A stretch of 64,000 nucleotides of DNA from CAVVYV01 sp963818205 (GTDB lineage: Bacteria; Actinomycetota; Thermoleophilia; Solirubrobacterales; 70-9). Numbering within the stretch: the stretch's first letter is position 1; the number at the start of each line of letters is the position of its first letter. The stretch is from positions 248,001 through 312,000 of the forward strand of contig CAWFRG010000009.1 in the NCBI GenBank assembly GCA_963818205.1, written 5' to 3'. The notes beneath the pieces are model-generated. The model saw only the letters and a list, made by a program, of their open reading frames with translations, was not told where the DNA came from and did no database searches. The position numbers and the translations under genes are program-made. This document shows, piece by piece, positions 28,092-40,313 of the stretch.

Positions 28092-28266
28092 AAAGATGGT
28101 GCCGGGGCCTCCGCAGATGAGTGAGCCCGCGACCATGCACGCCTGGATGACGGCGGGCCGTCGCAGCTCGGGTTCGCGCTTGCGGCCAGAGCGCTTCGCC
28201 CTGCGTCCACCGATCTGCTTGTCCACGGCCGCCCCAGACGCACAGCGCCGCGGCCTCACATCGACC

Positions 28267-28812
28267 GTGGAGGGCGAGGAGAGCATCGGCGAGGTCCTGG
28301 TCTCGAGCGAGGACCTGCAGCGCCGGGTCTCGGAGCTGGCGGCCGAGGTCAGCGCCGACTACGCGGACCGCGACCTGATGCTGGTCGCGATCCTCAAGGG
28401 CGCGGTCCCGTTCCTAGCCGACCTGATGAAGGAGCTCTCGATTGCCTGCGAGCTCGACTTCATGGCCGTCTCCAGCTACGGCTCCTCGACCGACTCCTCG
28501 GGGGTGGTCCGGATCCTCAAGGACCTCGACGCGCCGATCGCCGGTCGCGACGTCCTCATCGTCGAGGACATCATCGACTCGGGGCTCACCCTCCACTATC
28601 TGATCAAGAACCTGCGGGCGCGAGGCCCGAGGTCGCTCGAGGTCTGCGCCCTGCTCACCAAGCCCGAGCGTCGCCGGGTGGACCTGCCGGTCCGCTATGT
28701 CGGCTTCGAGATTCCCAACCGCTTCGCGATCGGCTACGGGCTCGATTATGCGGAGCGTTTCCGCAATCTCGACTACGTCGCCGCCCTGCGGGAAAGCCCT
28801 CCAGACAGCTAG
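28267..28812 (+). CDS. hpt: Hypoxanthine phosphoribosyltransferase
   Basis: 181 residues from GTG 28267, the start that matches family length; a longer in-frame extension upstream has no family-like sequence. The PRPP loop is VLIVEDIIDSGLTL, the N-terminal core has LMLVAILKGAVPFLADLM, and the C-terminal purine-contact region has VGFEIPNRFAIGYGLDYAERFRN (split here for length: VGFEIPNRF and IGYGLDYAE). It salvages hypoxanthine and guanine to IMP and GMP. The 197-bp stretch before it (28070-28266) holds the end of the palindrome and otherwise nothing I recognise. The neighbours tilS and ftsH are the classic bacterial partners. Confidence 0.93.
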   Translation: MEGEESIGEVLVSSEDLQRRVSELAAEVSADYADRDLMLVAILKGAVPFLADLMKELSIACELDFMAVSSYGSSTDSSGVVRILKDLDAPIAGRDVLIVEDIIDSGLTLHYLIKNLRARGPRSLEVCALLTKPERRRVDLPVRYVGFEIPNRFAIGYGLDYAERFRNLDYVAALRESPPDS

Positions 28813-28887
28813 CTCGCCCCTGGTACCCTCGGATTCGAGCCAGGAAGCCCACTTCAGCCTAATTCCCCCGGGAGAGGGGACATTCAC

Positions 28888-30852
<1,965 letters not shown>

Positions 30853-30871
30853 GCGGGCGGACAATTCGCCC

Positions 30872-31690
30872 GTGAAGCTCATGGGCATCGTCAATGTGAC
30901 CCCCGACTCGTTCTCGGACGGGGGGCTCTTCCTCGACGCCGAGCGGGCGATCGAGCACGGCCGCGAGCTTGCCGCGGAGGGGGCGGACATTCTCGACGTC
31001 GGGGGGGAGTCGACGCGACCCGGGGCCGAGGCGGTCGGCGCGGAGGAGGAGCTGGGGCGGGTGGTGCCGGTTGTGGAGGGGCTCGCTGCCGGCGAGGTGC
31101 AGGTATCGATCGACACCTCGAAGCTGGTCGTCGCCGAGGCGGCGCTGGACGCCGGCGCGGCGATCGTCAACGACGTCACCGCGCTGCGGGCGGAGCCCGA
31201 GCTCGCTGGCCTCTGCGCCGAGCGGGGCTCCGAAGTGGTGCTGATGCACATGCTCGGCGATCCTCGGACGATGCAGGAGAACCCGACCTACGACGACGTC
31301 GTCGACGACGTCAAGGCCTTCCTCGCCGAGCGGATCGAGTTCGCGACCGGGGAGGGGATCGACGAGGAGCGGATCTGGGTCGACCCCGGGATCGGCTTCG
31401 GGAAGACCGTCGAGCACAACCTGGAGCTGCTCCGCCGCCTCGCGGAGCTGACCGAGCTGGGACGGCCGATCGTGGTCGGCACCTCGCGGAAGAGCTTCAT
31501 CGGCAGGCTCACCGGCGCCCCCGTGGACCAGCGCCTCGGCGGCACGATCGCCTCCAGCGTGCTCGCCTTCGCCAACGGCGCCGAGGTGCTTCGGGTCCAC
31601 GACGTCGGCCCGGTTCGCGAGGCGCTCACCGTCGCCGAGGCGATCCTCGACCCCGAGCGAGCCGAGGCGATCGCCGACCGCACCGGGTAG
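30872..31690 (+). CDS. folP: Dihydropteroate synthase
   Basis: 272 residues from GTG 30872, 19 nt after ftsH. TIM-barrel motifs are intact: MGIVNVTPDSFSDGG, GADILDVGGESTRPGA, VSIDTSK, NDVTAL, MHMLGDPRTMQ and DPGIGFGKT, with TSRKSFIG for pterin/phosphate binding. It joins p-aminobenzoate to the pterin pyrophosphate in folate synthesis and is the sulfonamide target. folB and folK follow 2 kb downstream, separated by two minus-strand genes. Probably co-transcribed with ftsH. Confidence 0.96.
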   Translation: MKLMGIVNVTPDSFSDGGLFLDAERAIEHGRELAAEGADILDVGGESTRPGAEAVGAEEELGRVVPVVEGLAAGEVQVSIDTSKLVVAEAALDAGAAIVNDVTALRAEPELAGLCAERGSEVVLMHMLGDPRTMQENPTYDDVVDDVKAFLAERIEFATGEGIDEERIWVDPGIGFGKTVEHNLELLRRLAELTELGRPIVVGTSRKSFIGRLTGAPVDQRLGGTIASSVLAFANGAEVLRVHDVGPVREALTVAEAILDPERAEAIADRTG

Positions 31691-31728
31691 GTCCTGCCTA
31701 GTCCGCTCCCGTGTGATCGCGACCGGCG

Positions 31729-32690
31729 TCAGCCGGCGCGACGCAACGCGATCCCGGTGACGGTCTCGCGGACGATCCGGTCGGCGACCAGGCAAGTGAT
31801 GTCGGCCGAGCCGACCGCGGTCGGGATCACCTCGACCACGTCGGCGCCGACGATCTCGAGCCGGCTGGCGATCTCGCGGCAGGCCCAGAGCAGGTCGGCC
31901 GAGGTCATTCCCCCGGCTCGGGGGTGCCGGTGCCCGGGGCGTAGGCGGGGTCGAGCACGTCGACGTCCACCGAGAGGAAGACCGGCCCCTCGCCGACCGC
32001 CTTCACGGCTTGCTCGACGACCGCCGCGATCCCGCGCTCGCGGACCTCGTGCATGAAGATCGCGGTGATCCCCTGTTTCTCCTGCCAGGAGAACTCCTTC
32101 TCGCCGGGCCAGTAGCCGCGCAGGCCGATCTGCGCGTAGCGCTGCGGATTGACGTGTCCCTGCTCGACCAGCCGGTACATCGGGGTGCCGTGGGAGACCT
32201 CGACGCCGAAGACCCGGGTTCCCGTGTCGGTGTGGGTGTCGAAGTGGACCAGGCCGACCGGGCCGTGGCTCTTGGCGCAAGCCCGCATGTCGGGCTCGGC
32301 GATGCTGTGATCGCCGCCGAGCACGATCGGCACGGCTCCGGCCGTCAGCACCTCGCCCACGGTCCGCTCTATCGCCTCGTGGCTGCGTGCCGCGTCGGCC
32401 GGCAAGACCGGGGCGTCCCCGTAGTCGACGACGCGCAGCTGCTCGAAGCCGTCGACCTTCGCCTCCAGGTGGGGCCCGTGCGGAGCGCTGGCACCCCGGA
32501 TTCCCCGCGGGCCGAAGCGCGTCCCGGGCCTGTCCGAGACGAGGTCGTCGGTGGGTGCGCCGACGATGGCGACGTCCACCCCCTCGAGCTCGGCGGGGTC
32601 CTGCGTGTAGGGGATGCCCCCGAAGCTGAGCAGCCCGGCGTAGTCGGGCTTCTCGCCGTACTCACCCCAGCGCTCCATCGGGTCGATCAT
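31729..32690 (-). CDS. speB: Agmatinase / ureohydrolase family (one frame break)
   Basis: The main frame from ATG 32690 stops within a G5 run at about 31911; adding one G continues it into the adjoining frame (MTSADLLWACREIA) to 31729, total about 320 residues. Manganese-ligand motifs are visible: GGDHSIAEPD, HFDTHTD and SVDVDVLDPAYAPGTGTP followed by GG. The family hydrolyses guanidino compounds to urea; agmatinase fits best, but the substrate is not proven by sequence. It sits on the minus strand between folP and folB, with the alpha/beta hydrolase gene directly upstream. Confidence 0.88.
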
Positions 32691-32721
32691 CCGAGCCGAT
32701 CGCCTCCGATCAGACCAGCCA

Positions 32722-33653
32722 TCAGCCGACGAACTCCCGGATCAGCCTGTTGACCTCGTCCGGTCGCTCGTAGGGCACCCAGTGCCCGGCGCCGGGCACC
32801 AGCTCTACCCGCAGCTTCGGGATCCACTCGCTCAGCCCCCGGGTCAGCGTCGGCAGCAGCGCCGCGTCGTTCTCGCCCCAGATCACCAGGGTCGGCACCT
32901 CGACCTGCTGCGAGCGGATCTTCTCGTCGTACTCGCTCGGGGACTGCCGCCGGCCGCCACCTGCTCGCCCATCCGCGCCGCCCGGTAGTAGTTGAGCCCG
33001 CCCCTCAGGGCACCGGGCCGGCCCCAGGCCTCGTGGTAGATCTTCTGCTCGGCGTCCGACAGTTGCGCGTCCCGGCCGCCGATCCGTCGCATGATGTCGT
33101 CGATCATCGAGTAGTCGTTGGCGGCGAGCATCTCCTCCGGCCCCGGGGAGTCCTTCGACAGCTCGATCATGTAGTTGACCGCGGCGCGCTGCTTCGGGCT
33201 CTCGCGGAGGTCGCGGTTCCAGGTGAAGGGCGGCGGGCCGTCGATGATCACCAGGCGCTCGAGCAGGTCGGGGTACTTGAGGGCGAAGGCCCAGGAGACG
33301 ATCCCTCCCCAGTCGTGGCCGACCAGGGTGAGCGGAGCGACGCCCAGCTCCTCGACCAGGTCGCGGATGTCGGTGAGCAGGTGGCGCATCCGGTAGGCCT
33401 CGGGTTCCTCCGGCTTCGAGGAGAGGTTGTAGCCGCGCATGTCGGCGGCGTAGACGGCGTGGTCGCGGCCGAGGTCCGCGAGCTGCCGGCGCCAGAGGAA
33501 CCAGAACTGGGGGAAGCCGTGGAGGAAGAGGATCGGCTTGCCCTCGCCCCTGCTGACGTAATGGATCGTGGACTCGGACAGCTCGGCGTAGTGATCGGTG
33601 ACGTCGACCGCCAGATCGCCATCGCCGATCGTCGTCTTTCCGGGCGCGCTCAT
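32722..33653 (-). CDS. Alpha/beta hydrolase, epoxide hydrolase / dehalogenase type (one frame break)
   Basis: About 310 residues from ATG 33653. Oxyanion region ILFLHGFPQFWFLWR, nucleophile Asp in GHDWGGIVSW, a cap region, and, after a frame break near 32950, the acid region (VIWGENDAAL) and catalytic His (GAGHWVPYERPDEV), ending FVG at 32722. An Asp nucleophile points to epoxide hydrolases or haloacetate/haloalkane dehalogenases rather than esterases. The substrate is unknown. It is transcribed with the agmatinase gene, about 30 bp apart. Confidence 0.87.
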
Positions 33654-33715
33654 CCGCAAAGTCGTATCAGGCCGTCGCCGTCGTCAAGCTTGCCGCCATC
33701 GTCTAGGTTGGCGGC

Positions 33716-34138
33716 GTGGAAGCCCACGACGACAGCGCCCAGTCCTCGGTCGAGGTCGAGCTCCGAGGCCTCTCCATCTACACCCACCATGGGGTGACCG
33801 AGGCCGAGCAGGAGGTCGGGCAGCGGCTCGAGTTCGATCTCACTCTCGACGTCGCCGATTGCGACGCGGTGCTCACCGACCGGGTCGAGGACACCGTCGA
33901 CTACGCCGAGGTCTGCGACATCGTCGCCCTGGCGGCGAGCGAGCGCAGCTACCGGACCCTCGAGCGCCTCTGCCAGGTGGTGGCCGAGCGGCTGATGGAG
34001 CGCTTCGAGTGCGAGAGCGTCAGGGTGAGGGCGGCGAAGCCCGAGCCGCCGCTCCACTACACCGTGGACGAGGCGGGGGTCGAGGTCACCCTGGAGGGGT
34101 CGGTCGACCGCGAGCCCGGAGAGGAGCAGGGGATCTGA
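33716..34138 (+). CDS. folB: Dihydroneopterin aldolase
   Basis: 140 residues; GTG start with TAGGTT (33704-33709) 6 nt upstream and no Shine-Dalgarno, so leaderless. Motifs: VELRGLSIYTHHGVTEAEQ, DCDAVLTDRVEDTVDYAEV (the V-D-Y-A-E catalytic Glu region), ERLCQVVAERLMERF, and a C-terminal AAKPEPPL containing the conserved Lys-Pro. It converts dihydroneopterin to hydroxymethyl-dihydropterin. Its TGA overlaps the putative CTG start of folK. Confidence 0.93.
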   Translation: MEAHDDSAQSSVEVELRGLSIYTHHGVTEAEQEVGQRLEFDLTLDVADCDAVLTDRVEDTVDYAEVCDIVALAASERSYRTLERLCQVVAERLMERFECESVRVRAAKPEPPLHYTVDEAGVEVTLEGSVDREPGEEQGI

Positions 34139-34671
34139 GCGAGGAGCCGAGCGGGACCGAGCGGGTCGGCTACATCGGGCTCGGCTCGAACATCGGGGAT
34201 CGTGAGTCTCACCTGCGCCGAGCGATCGCCGACCTCGGTACCCATGAAGTCGAGGTCGAGGCGGTCTCCTCGCTTTACGAGACCGAGCCGGTGGGCGAGA
34301 TCCTCGACCAGCCCGACTTCCTCAACGCCGTCGCCCGGGTGAGGACCGCGCTCGGCCCCGATCAGCTGCTGGACGTCTGCAAGGCGATCGAGGTCGAGCA
34401 CGGGCGCGCCTTCGCCGGCCCCCGCCACGGGCCTCGCCCGATCGACCTCGACCTGCTGCTGCTGGGCGACCTCGAGCTCAGCAGCGAGCCGCTCACGTTG
34501 CCGCATCCCGAGCTCACCTCGCGGCGCTTCGTCCTCGTCCCGCTGCTCGAGCTCGATCCTGAGCTGGCGCTGCCCGACGGCACCAGGCTCGGCGAGGCCC
34601 TCGAGAGGCTTGGACCCGGACAGGAGGTGAGGAAGGTGGGCCCGCCGATCGGGCGGCAGCCAGGCGCCTAG
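34135..34671 (+). CDS. folK: Hydroxymethyl-dihydropterin pyrophosphokinase
   Basis: About 178 residues. Motifs: YIGLGSNIGDRESHLRRAI, VSSLYETEPVG, DFLNAVARV, RPIDLDLLLLGD and LPHPELTSRRFVLVPLLEL. It transfers pyrophosphate from ATP to hydroxymethyl-dihydropterin, the step before FolP. No ATG/GTG/TTG lies at the expected position; the only candidate is CTG 34135-34137, overlapping the folB TGA as CTGA, so either CTG is used or one base is wrong. The stop shares CTAG with the convergent GST gene. Confidence 0.93.
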   Translation: MSEEPSGTERVGYIGLGSNIGDRESHLRRAIADLGTHEVEVEAVSSLYETEPVGEILDQPDFLNAVARVRTALGPDQLLDVCKAIEVEHGRAFAGPRHGPRPIDLDLLLLGDLELSSEPLTLPHPELTSRRFVLVPLLELDPELALPDGTRLGEALERLGPGQEVRKVGPPIGRQPGA

Positions 34672-35405
34672 GTCCGGAACCCCGCCAGCCACTCGCCCGG
34701 GAACACGGGCGGCATCCGGCCCGGGAAATTCGGCACCAGCCGGCCCGCCAGCTGGCCCGCCGGACGGCTCTCGATCGCCGGGCGGAGGTCGTCGAAGGTC
34801 ATCAGCAGGGACAGGCTGGGGGCCAGCTGGAGGTCGGCGGCGTTCGGCTCCTCGCCCCCGATCACCCCCTCGGAGATCCAGCGGTCGATCTGGTCGAGGT
34901 CGGCGGGCAGCGAGGCGAGGTCGTCGCGGACGTTCTCGTCGGTGGAGCCGTTGAAGCGGGCCGAGAGGGCGACGATCGGAGCGCCGGTCCTCACCGCCAG
35001 CCCCACCGGGATCCCGAGGCGGGCGCCCTCGGAGTAGCTCGCCATCGCCGCCCGGTTCCGCTTGAGCGCCCACCAGATCAGCCGCCGAGGCTTCTGCTGG
35101 AAGACGTCCCCCCAGGCCTCAACCTCCTCGACCGCCGCACGCAACGCGGCGTCGGCTGGAAAGAGCGGTGGCTCGGGCTGGATCCGGTCGAGCTCGCGAG
35201 CGATCTCCCGCGAGCCCTGGATCCGCCGGCCGTCGAGCTTCAGCGCCGGCACTGTCACTCCGGGGAAGCGAGCTGCTCGCAGGACGCCCTTCGAGACAAC
35301 CGGAACCAGGTCCCGGCGCTTGTAGGGGATCCCCTTCCGCTCGAGCATCAGGGCCGCGGTCACCGAGGGATGCGACGCGGGGATCACGTAGAGCGTGGCC
35401 GCCAC
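34668..35405 (-). CDS. Glutathione S-transferase-like protein
   Basis: 245 residues from GTG 35405, with TACGAT (35412-35417) 6 nt upstream, so leaderless. The N-terminal ~75 residues are thioredoxin-fold: LYVIPASHPSVTAALMLERK, then FPGVTVPALKLDGRRIQGSR with the cis-Pro. The C-terminal helical domain has DLDQIDRWI and NAADLQLAPSLSLL. The catalytic Ser/Cys position near residue 10 is Ser/His-like (ASHPS). Actinobacteria of this group generally use mycothiol, so the thiol partner is uncertain. It is convergent with folK (CTAG overlap) and divergent from coaX. Confidence 0.8.
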   Translation of the reverse strand: MAATLYVIPASHPSVTAALMLERKGIPYKRRDLVPVVSKGVLRAARFPGVTVPALKLDGRRIQGSREIARELDRIQPEPPLFPADAALRAAVEEVEAWGDVFQQKPRRLIWWALKRNRAAMASYSEGARLGIPVGLAVRTGAPIVALSARFNGSTDENVRDDLASLPADLDQIDRWISEGVIGGEEPNAADLQLAPSLSLLMTFDDLRPAIESRPAGQLAGRLVPNFPGRMPPVFPGEWLAGFRT

Positions 35406-35457
35406 GCGAGGATCGTATTGCCCGCGGCGGGGGCTCGCCACGGCCATAATCGGCCGC

Positions 35458-36223
35458 ATGCTGCTAGCGGTCGACGTCGGCAACACCCAGACCCATCTCG
35501 GCGCCTTCGAGGGCGCCGAGCTCGCCCACGACTGGCGCCTCGCCACCGAGCCTCACGCGACCGCCGACGCGCTGGCGGCGACGATCGCCAACCTGCTCGG
35601 GCTCGAGGGGCTCGGGTTCTCGGCGCTCGACGGAGCGATCGTCTCCACCGTCGTTCCTCAGCTCGGGCCCGAGTACGAACAGCTCTACGCGCGCCACATC
35701 GGCGAGCGGCGGCCTGATCGTCGGCCCCCAGATCAAGACCGGGATGCCGATCCTGGTCGACAACCCGCACGAGCTCGGCGCCGACCGCCTGGTGAACGCG
35801 GTGGCCGCCCACGACCGGGTCGGCGGCGCCTGCGTCGCCGTCGACTTCGGCACCTCGACCAACTTCGACGTCGTCTCGGGCGCCGGCGAGTACCTCGGCG
35901 GCGTGATCGGCCCCGGGGTCGAGATCTCGCTCGAGGCGCTCACCGCGAGGGCGGCGAAGCTGCCGCGCATCGATCTCTCCAGTCCGCAGGCGGCGATCGG
36001 CAAGCACACCGAGGCCGCGATCCAGTCGGGGTTCGCCTACGGGTTCGCCGGGCTTGTGGACGGGATCAACAGCCGCCTCGCCGAGGAGCTCGGGGAAGCG
36101 GCGACATTCATCGCCACCGGAGGGCTGGCGACGACGATCGCGCCCCTCTGCGAGACGATCGACGAGGTCGATCCGCTGCTCACCCTGCGCGGCCTCCGCC
36201 TCATCCATGAGCGCAACACTTAG
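35458..36223 (+). CDS. coaX: Type III pantothenate kinase (one frame break)
   Basis: ATG at 35458 with CATAAT (35445-35450) 7 nt upstream, leaderless. The N-terminal frame has LLAVDVGNTQTHLGAFEG and GAIVSTVVPQL; the second frame continues GPQIKTGMPILVDNPHELG, GADRLVNAVAA and DFGTSTNFDVV. They join at about 35713 by removing one base, giving ~255 residues. It phosphorylates pantothenate, the first step of CoA synthesis; the type III class fits the acetate-kinase/Hsp70 fold motifs. The dus gene starts 4 nt after its stop. Confidence 0.93.
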
Positions 36224-36226
36224 GCG

Positions 36227-37223
36227 ATGGAGATGTCCACGCAGCCGCCGCTCACCGCACCCTTCCGGATCGGCGAGGTCGAGATCGCCAACCGGGTGCT
36301 GCTGGCACCGCTGGCCGGGATCGGCAACTGGTTCGTGCGCCTCCAGGCGCGCCGCCACGGCGCCGGCCTGGCGGTCTCGGAGATGGTCTCGAGCTTCGGA
36401 CTGCACCACCGCAACGAGCGCACCCTGAGCGAGCTGCTGCGCCTGCACCCGGACGAGCACCCGGTCTCGGTCCAGCTCTTCGGCCAGGACCCCGAGGTGA
36501 TGGGTTCGGCCGCGTCGATCGCCGCCGAGGCCGGGGCCGATCTGATCGACATCAACATGGGCTGCCCGGTGCGCAAGGTCTGCAAGACCGGCGCCGGAGC
36601 CGCCTTGCTGTCCCGGCCCGAGCTCGCGGTCGAGATCGCCCGGGCGGCGCGGGAGGGCGGCGGTGTGCCGGTGACGGTGAAGCTGCGCTCCGGCCTCGAG
36701 CCGGGTGGCAGGGAGGGAGTCGAGCTGGCGCTGCGTCTGGTCGACGACGCCGGAGTCGCCGCGATCGCCTTCCACCCCCGCACCGCCGCCACCCAGCACA
36801 AGGGGGAGCCCGACTACGCCCTCGCCCGCGAGCTGGTCGAGCGGCTCGAGGCGCCGATGATCATCTCCGGGGGCCTCGACACCGCCGAGGCCGCTCGCGA
36901 CGCCTACGAGGCCTCGGGGGCAGCCGCGGTGATGATCGCCCGCGGATCCCTCGGCAACCCGTGGATCTTCGAGGAGCTCACCGGCCGCCGTGCCGAGCCG
37001 CCGAGTCAGGAGGAGATGGTGGCCGAGCTGCTCTGGGTGATCGACCGCGCCGAGGAGCACCTCGGCCCCGGCCGCGCCGCCCGCTACCTGCGCAAGTTCT
37101 ACCCCTGGTATCTGGAGCGCCTTGGAGCCGAGAAGTCGCTGGCCGCCGCCCTCCAGGAGACCGATGAGCTCGAGTCGCGCGCGAGCGCTGGTCGGCGAGC
37201 TCGGCCTCGCGGGCGCAGCCTGA
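36227..37223 (+). CDS. dus: tRNA-dihydrouridine synthase (one frame break near the end)
   Basis: About 331 residues. FMN/TIM-barrel motifs: LAPLAGIGNWFVRLQARR, SEMVSS, QLFGQDPEVM, DINMGCPVRKVCKTGAGAAL with the catalytic Cys, VTVKLRSG, FHPRTAATQHKG, IISGGLDT and MIARGSLGNPWIF. The helical C-terminal domain follows. Removing a T at about 37173 brings the frame to the natural TGA at 37221. It reduces uridine in tRNA D-loops. The start lies 4 nt after coaX, so it is co-transcribed. Confidence 0.93.
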
Positions 37224-37270
37224 TGCGCTTCGCCCGCTGGTCCGCCGGTCGCCGCAGGAGATGCGCAACG

Positions 37271-38144
37271 ATGGCCCTGACCTCCCGCGTCAGCGCCTGG
37301 CGCGAGCGCGGGAGAGAGCGAGGAGTTCCGCGGCCGCCGCATCCACGTCTTCGGGCGCGGCGGCCGCGAGCCCCTCCTGCTCCTCCTGCACGGCTTCCCC
37401 TCGAGCTCGTACGACTGGCGGCTGCTGCTCGAGGAGGAGCGCGAGCACGCCGTGCTCGCCCCGGACTTCCTCGGCTTCGGGCTCTCGGAGAAGCCGCGCG
37501 ATCACGACTACACGCTCCACTGGCAGGCCGACCTGGTCGAGGAGCTGGTCAGGCGCCACGGGAATGACAGCGACGTCTTCATCGTCGGCCACGACATGGG
37601 CACCTCGGTGGCGACCGAGCTGCTCGCCCGCGACCTCGAGGGCAGGCTGGAGATGGAGGTGAGCGGGGTCCTGCTCTTCAACGGCTCGATGGTCCAGGGC
37701 GCGGCCAGCCCGACCCTGGCGCAGCGGATCCTTCGCAGCCCGCTCGGGCCGCTCTTCTCCCGGCTCTCCAGCGAGCGCTTCTTCCGCGACCAGTTCGGCT
37801 CGGTCTTCTCGCCCGGCCATCCGCTCACCGACGAGGAGGCCGAGGACCAGTGGAGCCTGATCTGCGCGGGCGGCGGCCGCACCCTCAACCACAAGACGAT
37901 CCGCTACATGGACGAGCGCTTCGAGCACGCCGAGCGCTGGCACGGCGCGCTCCGCGACTGGCCGGGGCCGCTGCAGCTGGCCTGGGGAATGCTCGATCCG
38001 GTCGCCACCGTCGAGGTCCTGGAGGCGGTTCGCGAGCTCCGCCCCCAGGCGCCGCTGACCGAGCTTCACGACCTCGGCCACTATCCCCAGATCGAGGCCC
38101 CAACCCGGCTCAACGCCGTTCTCCAGGGAGCCCTGGAGGCCTGA
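37271..38144 (+). CDS. Alpha/beta hydrolase, haloalkane dehalogenase-like (one frame break)
   Basis: ATG at 37271; the first ~14 residues are in one frame and the rest in another, joined near 37312. About 290 residues. Motifs: LLLLLHGFPSSSYDWR, DFLGFGLSEKPRDHDY, nucleophile Asp in VGHDMGTSVATEL, an acid position near GMLDPVATV, and the His region HDLGHYPQIEAP. The D nucleophile again suggests a dehalogenase or epoxide hydrolase; the substrate is unknown. It sits downstream of dus in the same direction. Confidence 0.84.
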
Positions 38145-38176
38145 ACGAGCCCCTCGACCCGGTCGAGGCTCGGCGC

Positions 38177-38305
38177 TATACTTGCGCGCTTCGCCCGGCC
38201 GGTCGCCAGCTCTCTCGGCGTCGGAACGGGCTCAATTTTTCGCCGTCTAGCAGGCATTTTCTGGGCGGCGCAGAGGAGAAATCGACCGAAGGAATCGAGG
38301 AGAGC
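38177..38305 (+). promoter_or_regulatory. greA promoter -10 and leader
   Basis: TATACT at 38177-38182 is a near-consensus -10; no clear -35 is seen. The leader to the start codon is about 115 nt and contains an AT-rich patch (CAATTTTTCG) unusual for this DNA. GAGGAG lies just before the GTG. The clpC leader has the same TATACTT element. Confidence 0.55.
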
Positions 38306-38786
38306 GTGGCCCGCGAGACATTGATCACCCCCGAGGGACTGGAGAAGCTCAAGGACGAGCTGGAGTTCCTGCAGAGCGACAAGCGCCGCGAGGTCGCCGA
38401 CCGCATCAAGCAGGCGCGGGAGTTCGGCGACATCATGGAGAACGCCGAGTACGACGACGCCAAGAACGAGCAGGCGATGCTCGAGCAGCGGATCGCCTCA
38501 GCTCCAGGACAAGCTTCGCCGCGCCGCCGTGATCGACAAGGAGCAGGTCGACACCGAGCAGGTCGCGGTCGGCGCCGTCGTCCACGTCAAGGACCAGAAG
38601 TCGGGCAAGTCCCAGAAGTTCCAGATCGTCGGCTCCGCCGAGGCCGACCCGACCGAGCAGAAGCTCTCCAACGAGTCGCCGATCGGCAAGGCCCTGATCG
38701 GGCACAAGAAGAACGACGTCGTCACGGTCGAGGTGCCGCGGGGGCCGAAGAGGAAGCTCAAGATCACGAAGATCGAAGCGGCCTAG
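38306..38786 (+). CDS. greA: Transcription elongation factor GreA (one frame break)
   Basis: GTG at 38306. The N-terminal coiled-coil domain (LITPEGLEKLKDELEFLQ; GDIMENAEYDDAKNEQ, with the acidic DxxE-type loop residues at the tip) and the C-terminal FKBP-like domain (AAVIDKEQVDTEQVAVG; SPIGKALIGHKKNDVV) are in two frames, joined near 38499 (extra T). About 159 residues. GreA stimulates RNA cleavage by backtracked RNA polymerase. Because both domains are needed and conserved, the break is most likely a sequence error. Confidence 0.94.
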
Positions 38787-38811
38787 GCCTCGCCGCATTA
38801 GGCTCGCCCGC

Positions 38812-40300
38812 GTGAGCGAGCCCGATGTCTGCGAGCCGATCCGACCTGCTCGCCGAGCGGCGGGCGAAGCTCGAGCGCCTGCGTGAGGCGGGGGTCGAGC
38901 CCTTCCCGCACGCCTTTCCGGACCGGACCGAGATCGCCGCGGTCCGGGAGGCCCACGAGGGCCTCGAGGCCGGCACCGAGACCGATGACCGCTACCGGGT
39001 CGCCGGCAGGCTGAGCGCCCGCCGCGGTCACGGCAAGGCCTCCTTCCTCGACCTCCGCGACGGCACCGGGCAGATCCAGGTCCAGGCTCGCGTCGACGAG
39101 CTCGGCGAGACATACGAGGGCCTGCTCTCCCTCGACATCGGCGACATCGTCGGGATCGAGGGGACGGTGTTCGCCTCGAAGCGGGGCGAGCTCTCGATCC
39201 GCGCCACCTCCTGGGAGCTGCTCAGCAAGAGCCTTCGGCCTCCCCCGGAGAAGTTCCACGGCCTCGAGGACATCGAGACCCGCTACCGCCGCCGCGAGCT
39301 CGACCTGATCGCGAACGAGGAGACCCGCGAGCTCTTCCTGGCGCGGGCGCGGATCGTCGCCGCGGTTCGCCGCTGGTTCGATCAGCACGGGTTCGTCGAG
39401 GTCGAGACGCCGGTGCTGCAGCCGCTCTACGGCGGCGCCCTCGCCCGTCCCTTCACCACCCACCACAACGCCCTCGACCGCGACCTCTACCTGAGGATCG
39501 CCACCGAGCTCTACCTGAAGCGGCTGGTGGTCGGCGGGGATCGACAAGGTCTACGAGCTCGGCAAGGACTTCCGCAACGAGGGGATCTCGCACAAGCACA
39601 ACCCCGAGTTCACGATGCTCGAGTGGTACGAGGCCTACGCGGACTACGAGGACGTCGCCGCCGAGCTCGAGGACCTGGTCTCGACCGTCGCCAGGGAGGT
39701 GCTCGGGACGACCAAGGTCGAGCGCGAGGGCGAGACGATCGAGCTGGCGCCGCCGTGGCGGCGGGTGACCCTCAGGGACGCGATCAAGGAGCGGACCGGG
39801 ATCGACGTCCTCGAGCACCCGTCGCGGGAGCAGCTCGCCGAGGCGATGGGGTCGAAGCCCGATCCCGAGGAGGGCTGGGGGAAGCTGGTCGACGGCCTCC
39901 TCTCCAAGGAGGTCGAGCCCACCCTGATCCAACCGACCTTCGTCATCGACTACCCGGTCGAGCTCTCGCCGTTCGCGAAGCGCCACCGCTCCGAGGAGGG
40001 GCTGGTGGAGCGCTGGGAGGCGTTCGTCGGCGGAATCGAGATCGCGAACTCCTTCACCGAGCTCAACGACCCCGACGAGCAGCGGCGCCGGTTCGAGGCC
40101 GCAGGCGCGAGGAGACCGCCCGCGGCGACGAGGAGACCCAGCCCTACGACGAAGCGTTCGTCGAGGCGCTCGAGCAGGGGATGCCGCCGACCGGCGGGGC
40201 GGGGCTCGGGATCGACCGGCTGGTGATGATCCTGACCGGCGCCAGCAGCCTGCGCGAGGTCGTCCTCTTCCCGGCGATGCGGACTGAGCGCCTCCGGTAG
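38812..40300 (+). CDS. lysS: Lysyl-tRNA synthetase, class II (two to three frame breaks)
   Basis: The OB-fold domain (VAGRLSARRGHGKASFLDLR; GDIVGIEG), motif 1 region (FVEVETPVLQPLYGGA), motif 2 (YELGKDFRNEGISHKHNPEF) and motif 3 (GLGIDRLVMILTG) are all present. Breaks at about 39537 (extra G in a G4 run) and 40105 (one base missing) separate them; joined, the protein is ~495 residues. The ATG at 38825 is in frame. TAGGCT (38799-38804) lies 7 nt before GTG 38812, so the leaderless start is probably that GTG, with one extra base between the two codons. The YDEAFVEALEQGMPP segment precedes motif 3. Confidence 0.93.
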
Positions 40301-40313
40301 GGTCGCGCGCCGC

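Noticed and set aside
28005..28286. A 93-codon minus-strand frame between tilS and hpt
   Set aside because: It overlaps a palindromic repeat and the 5' end of hpt, and shows no domain or start signal.
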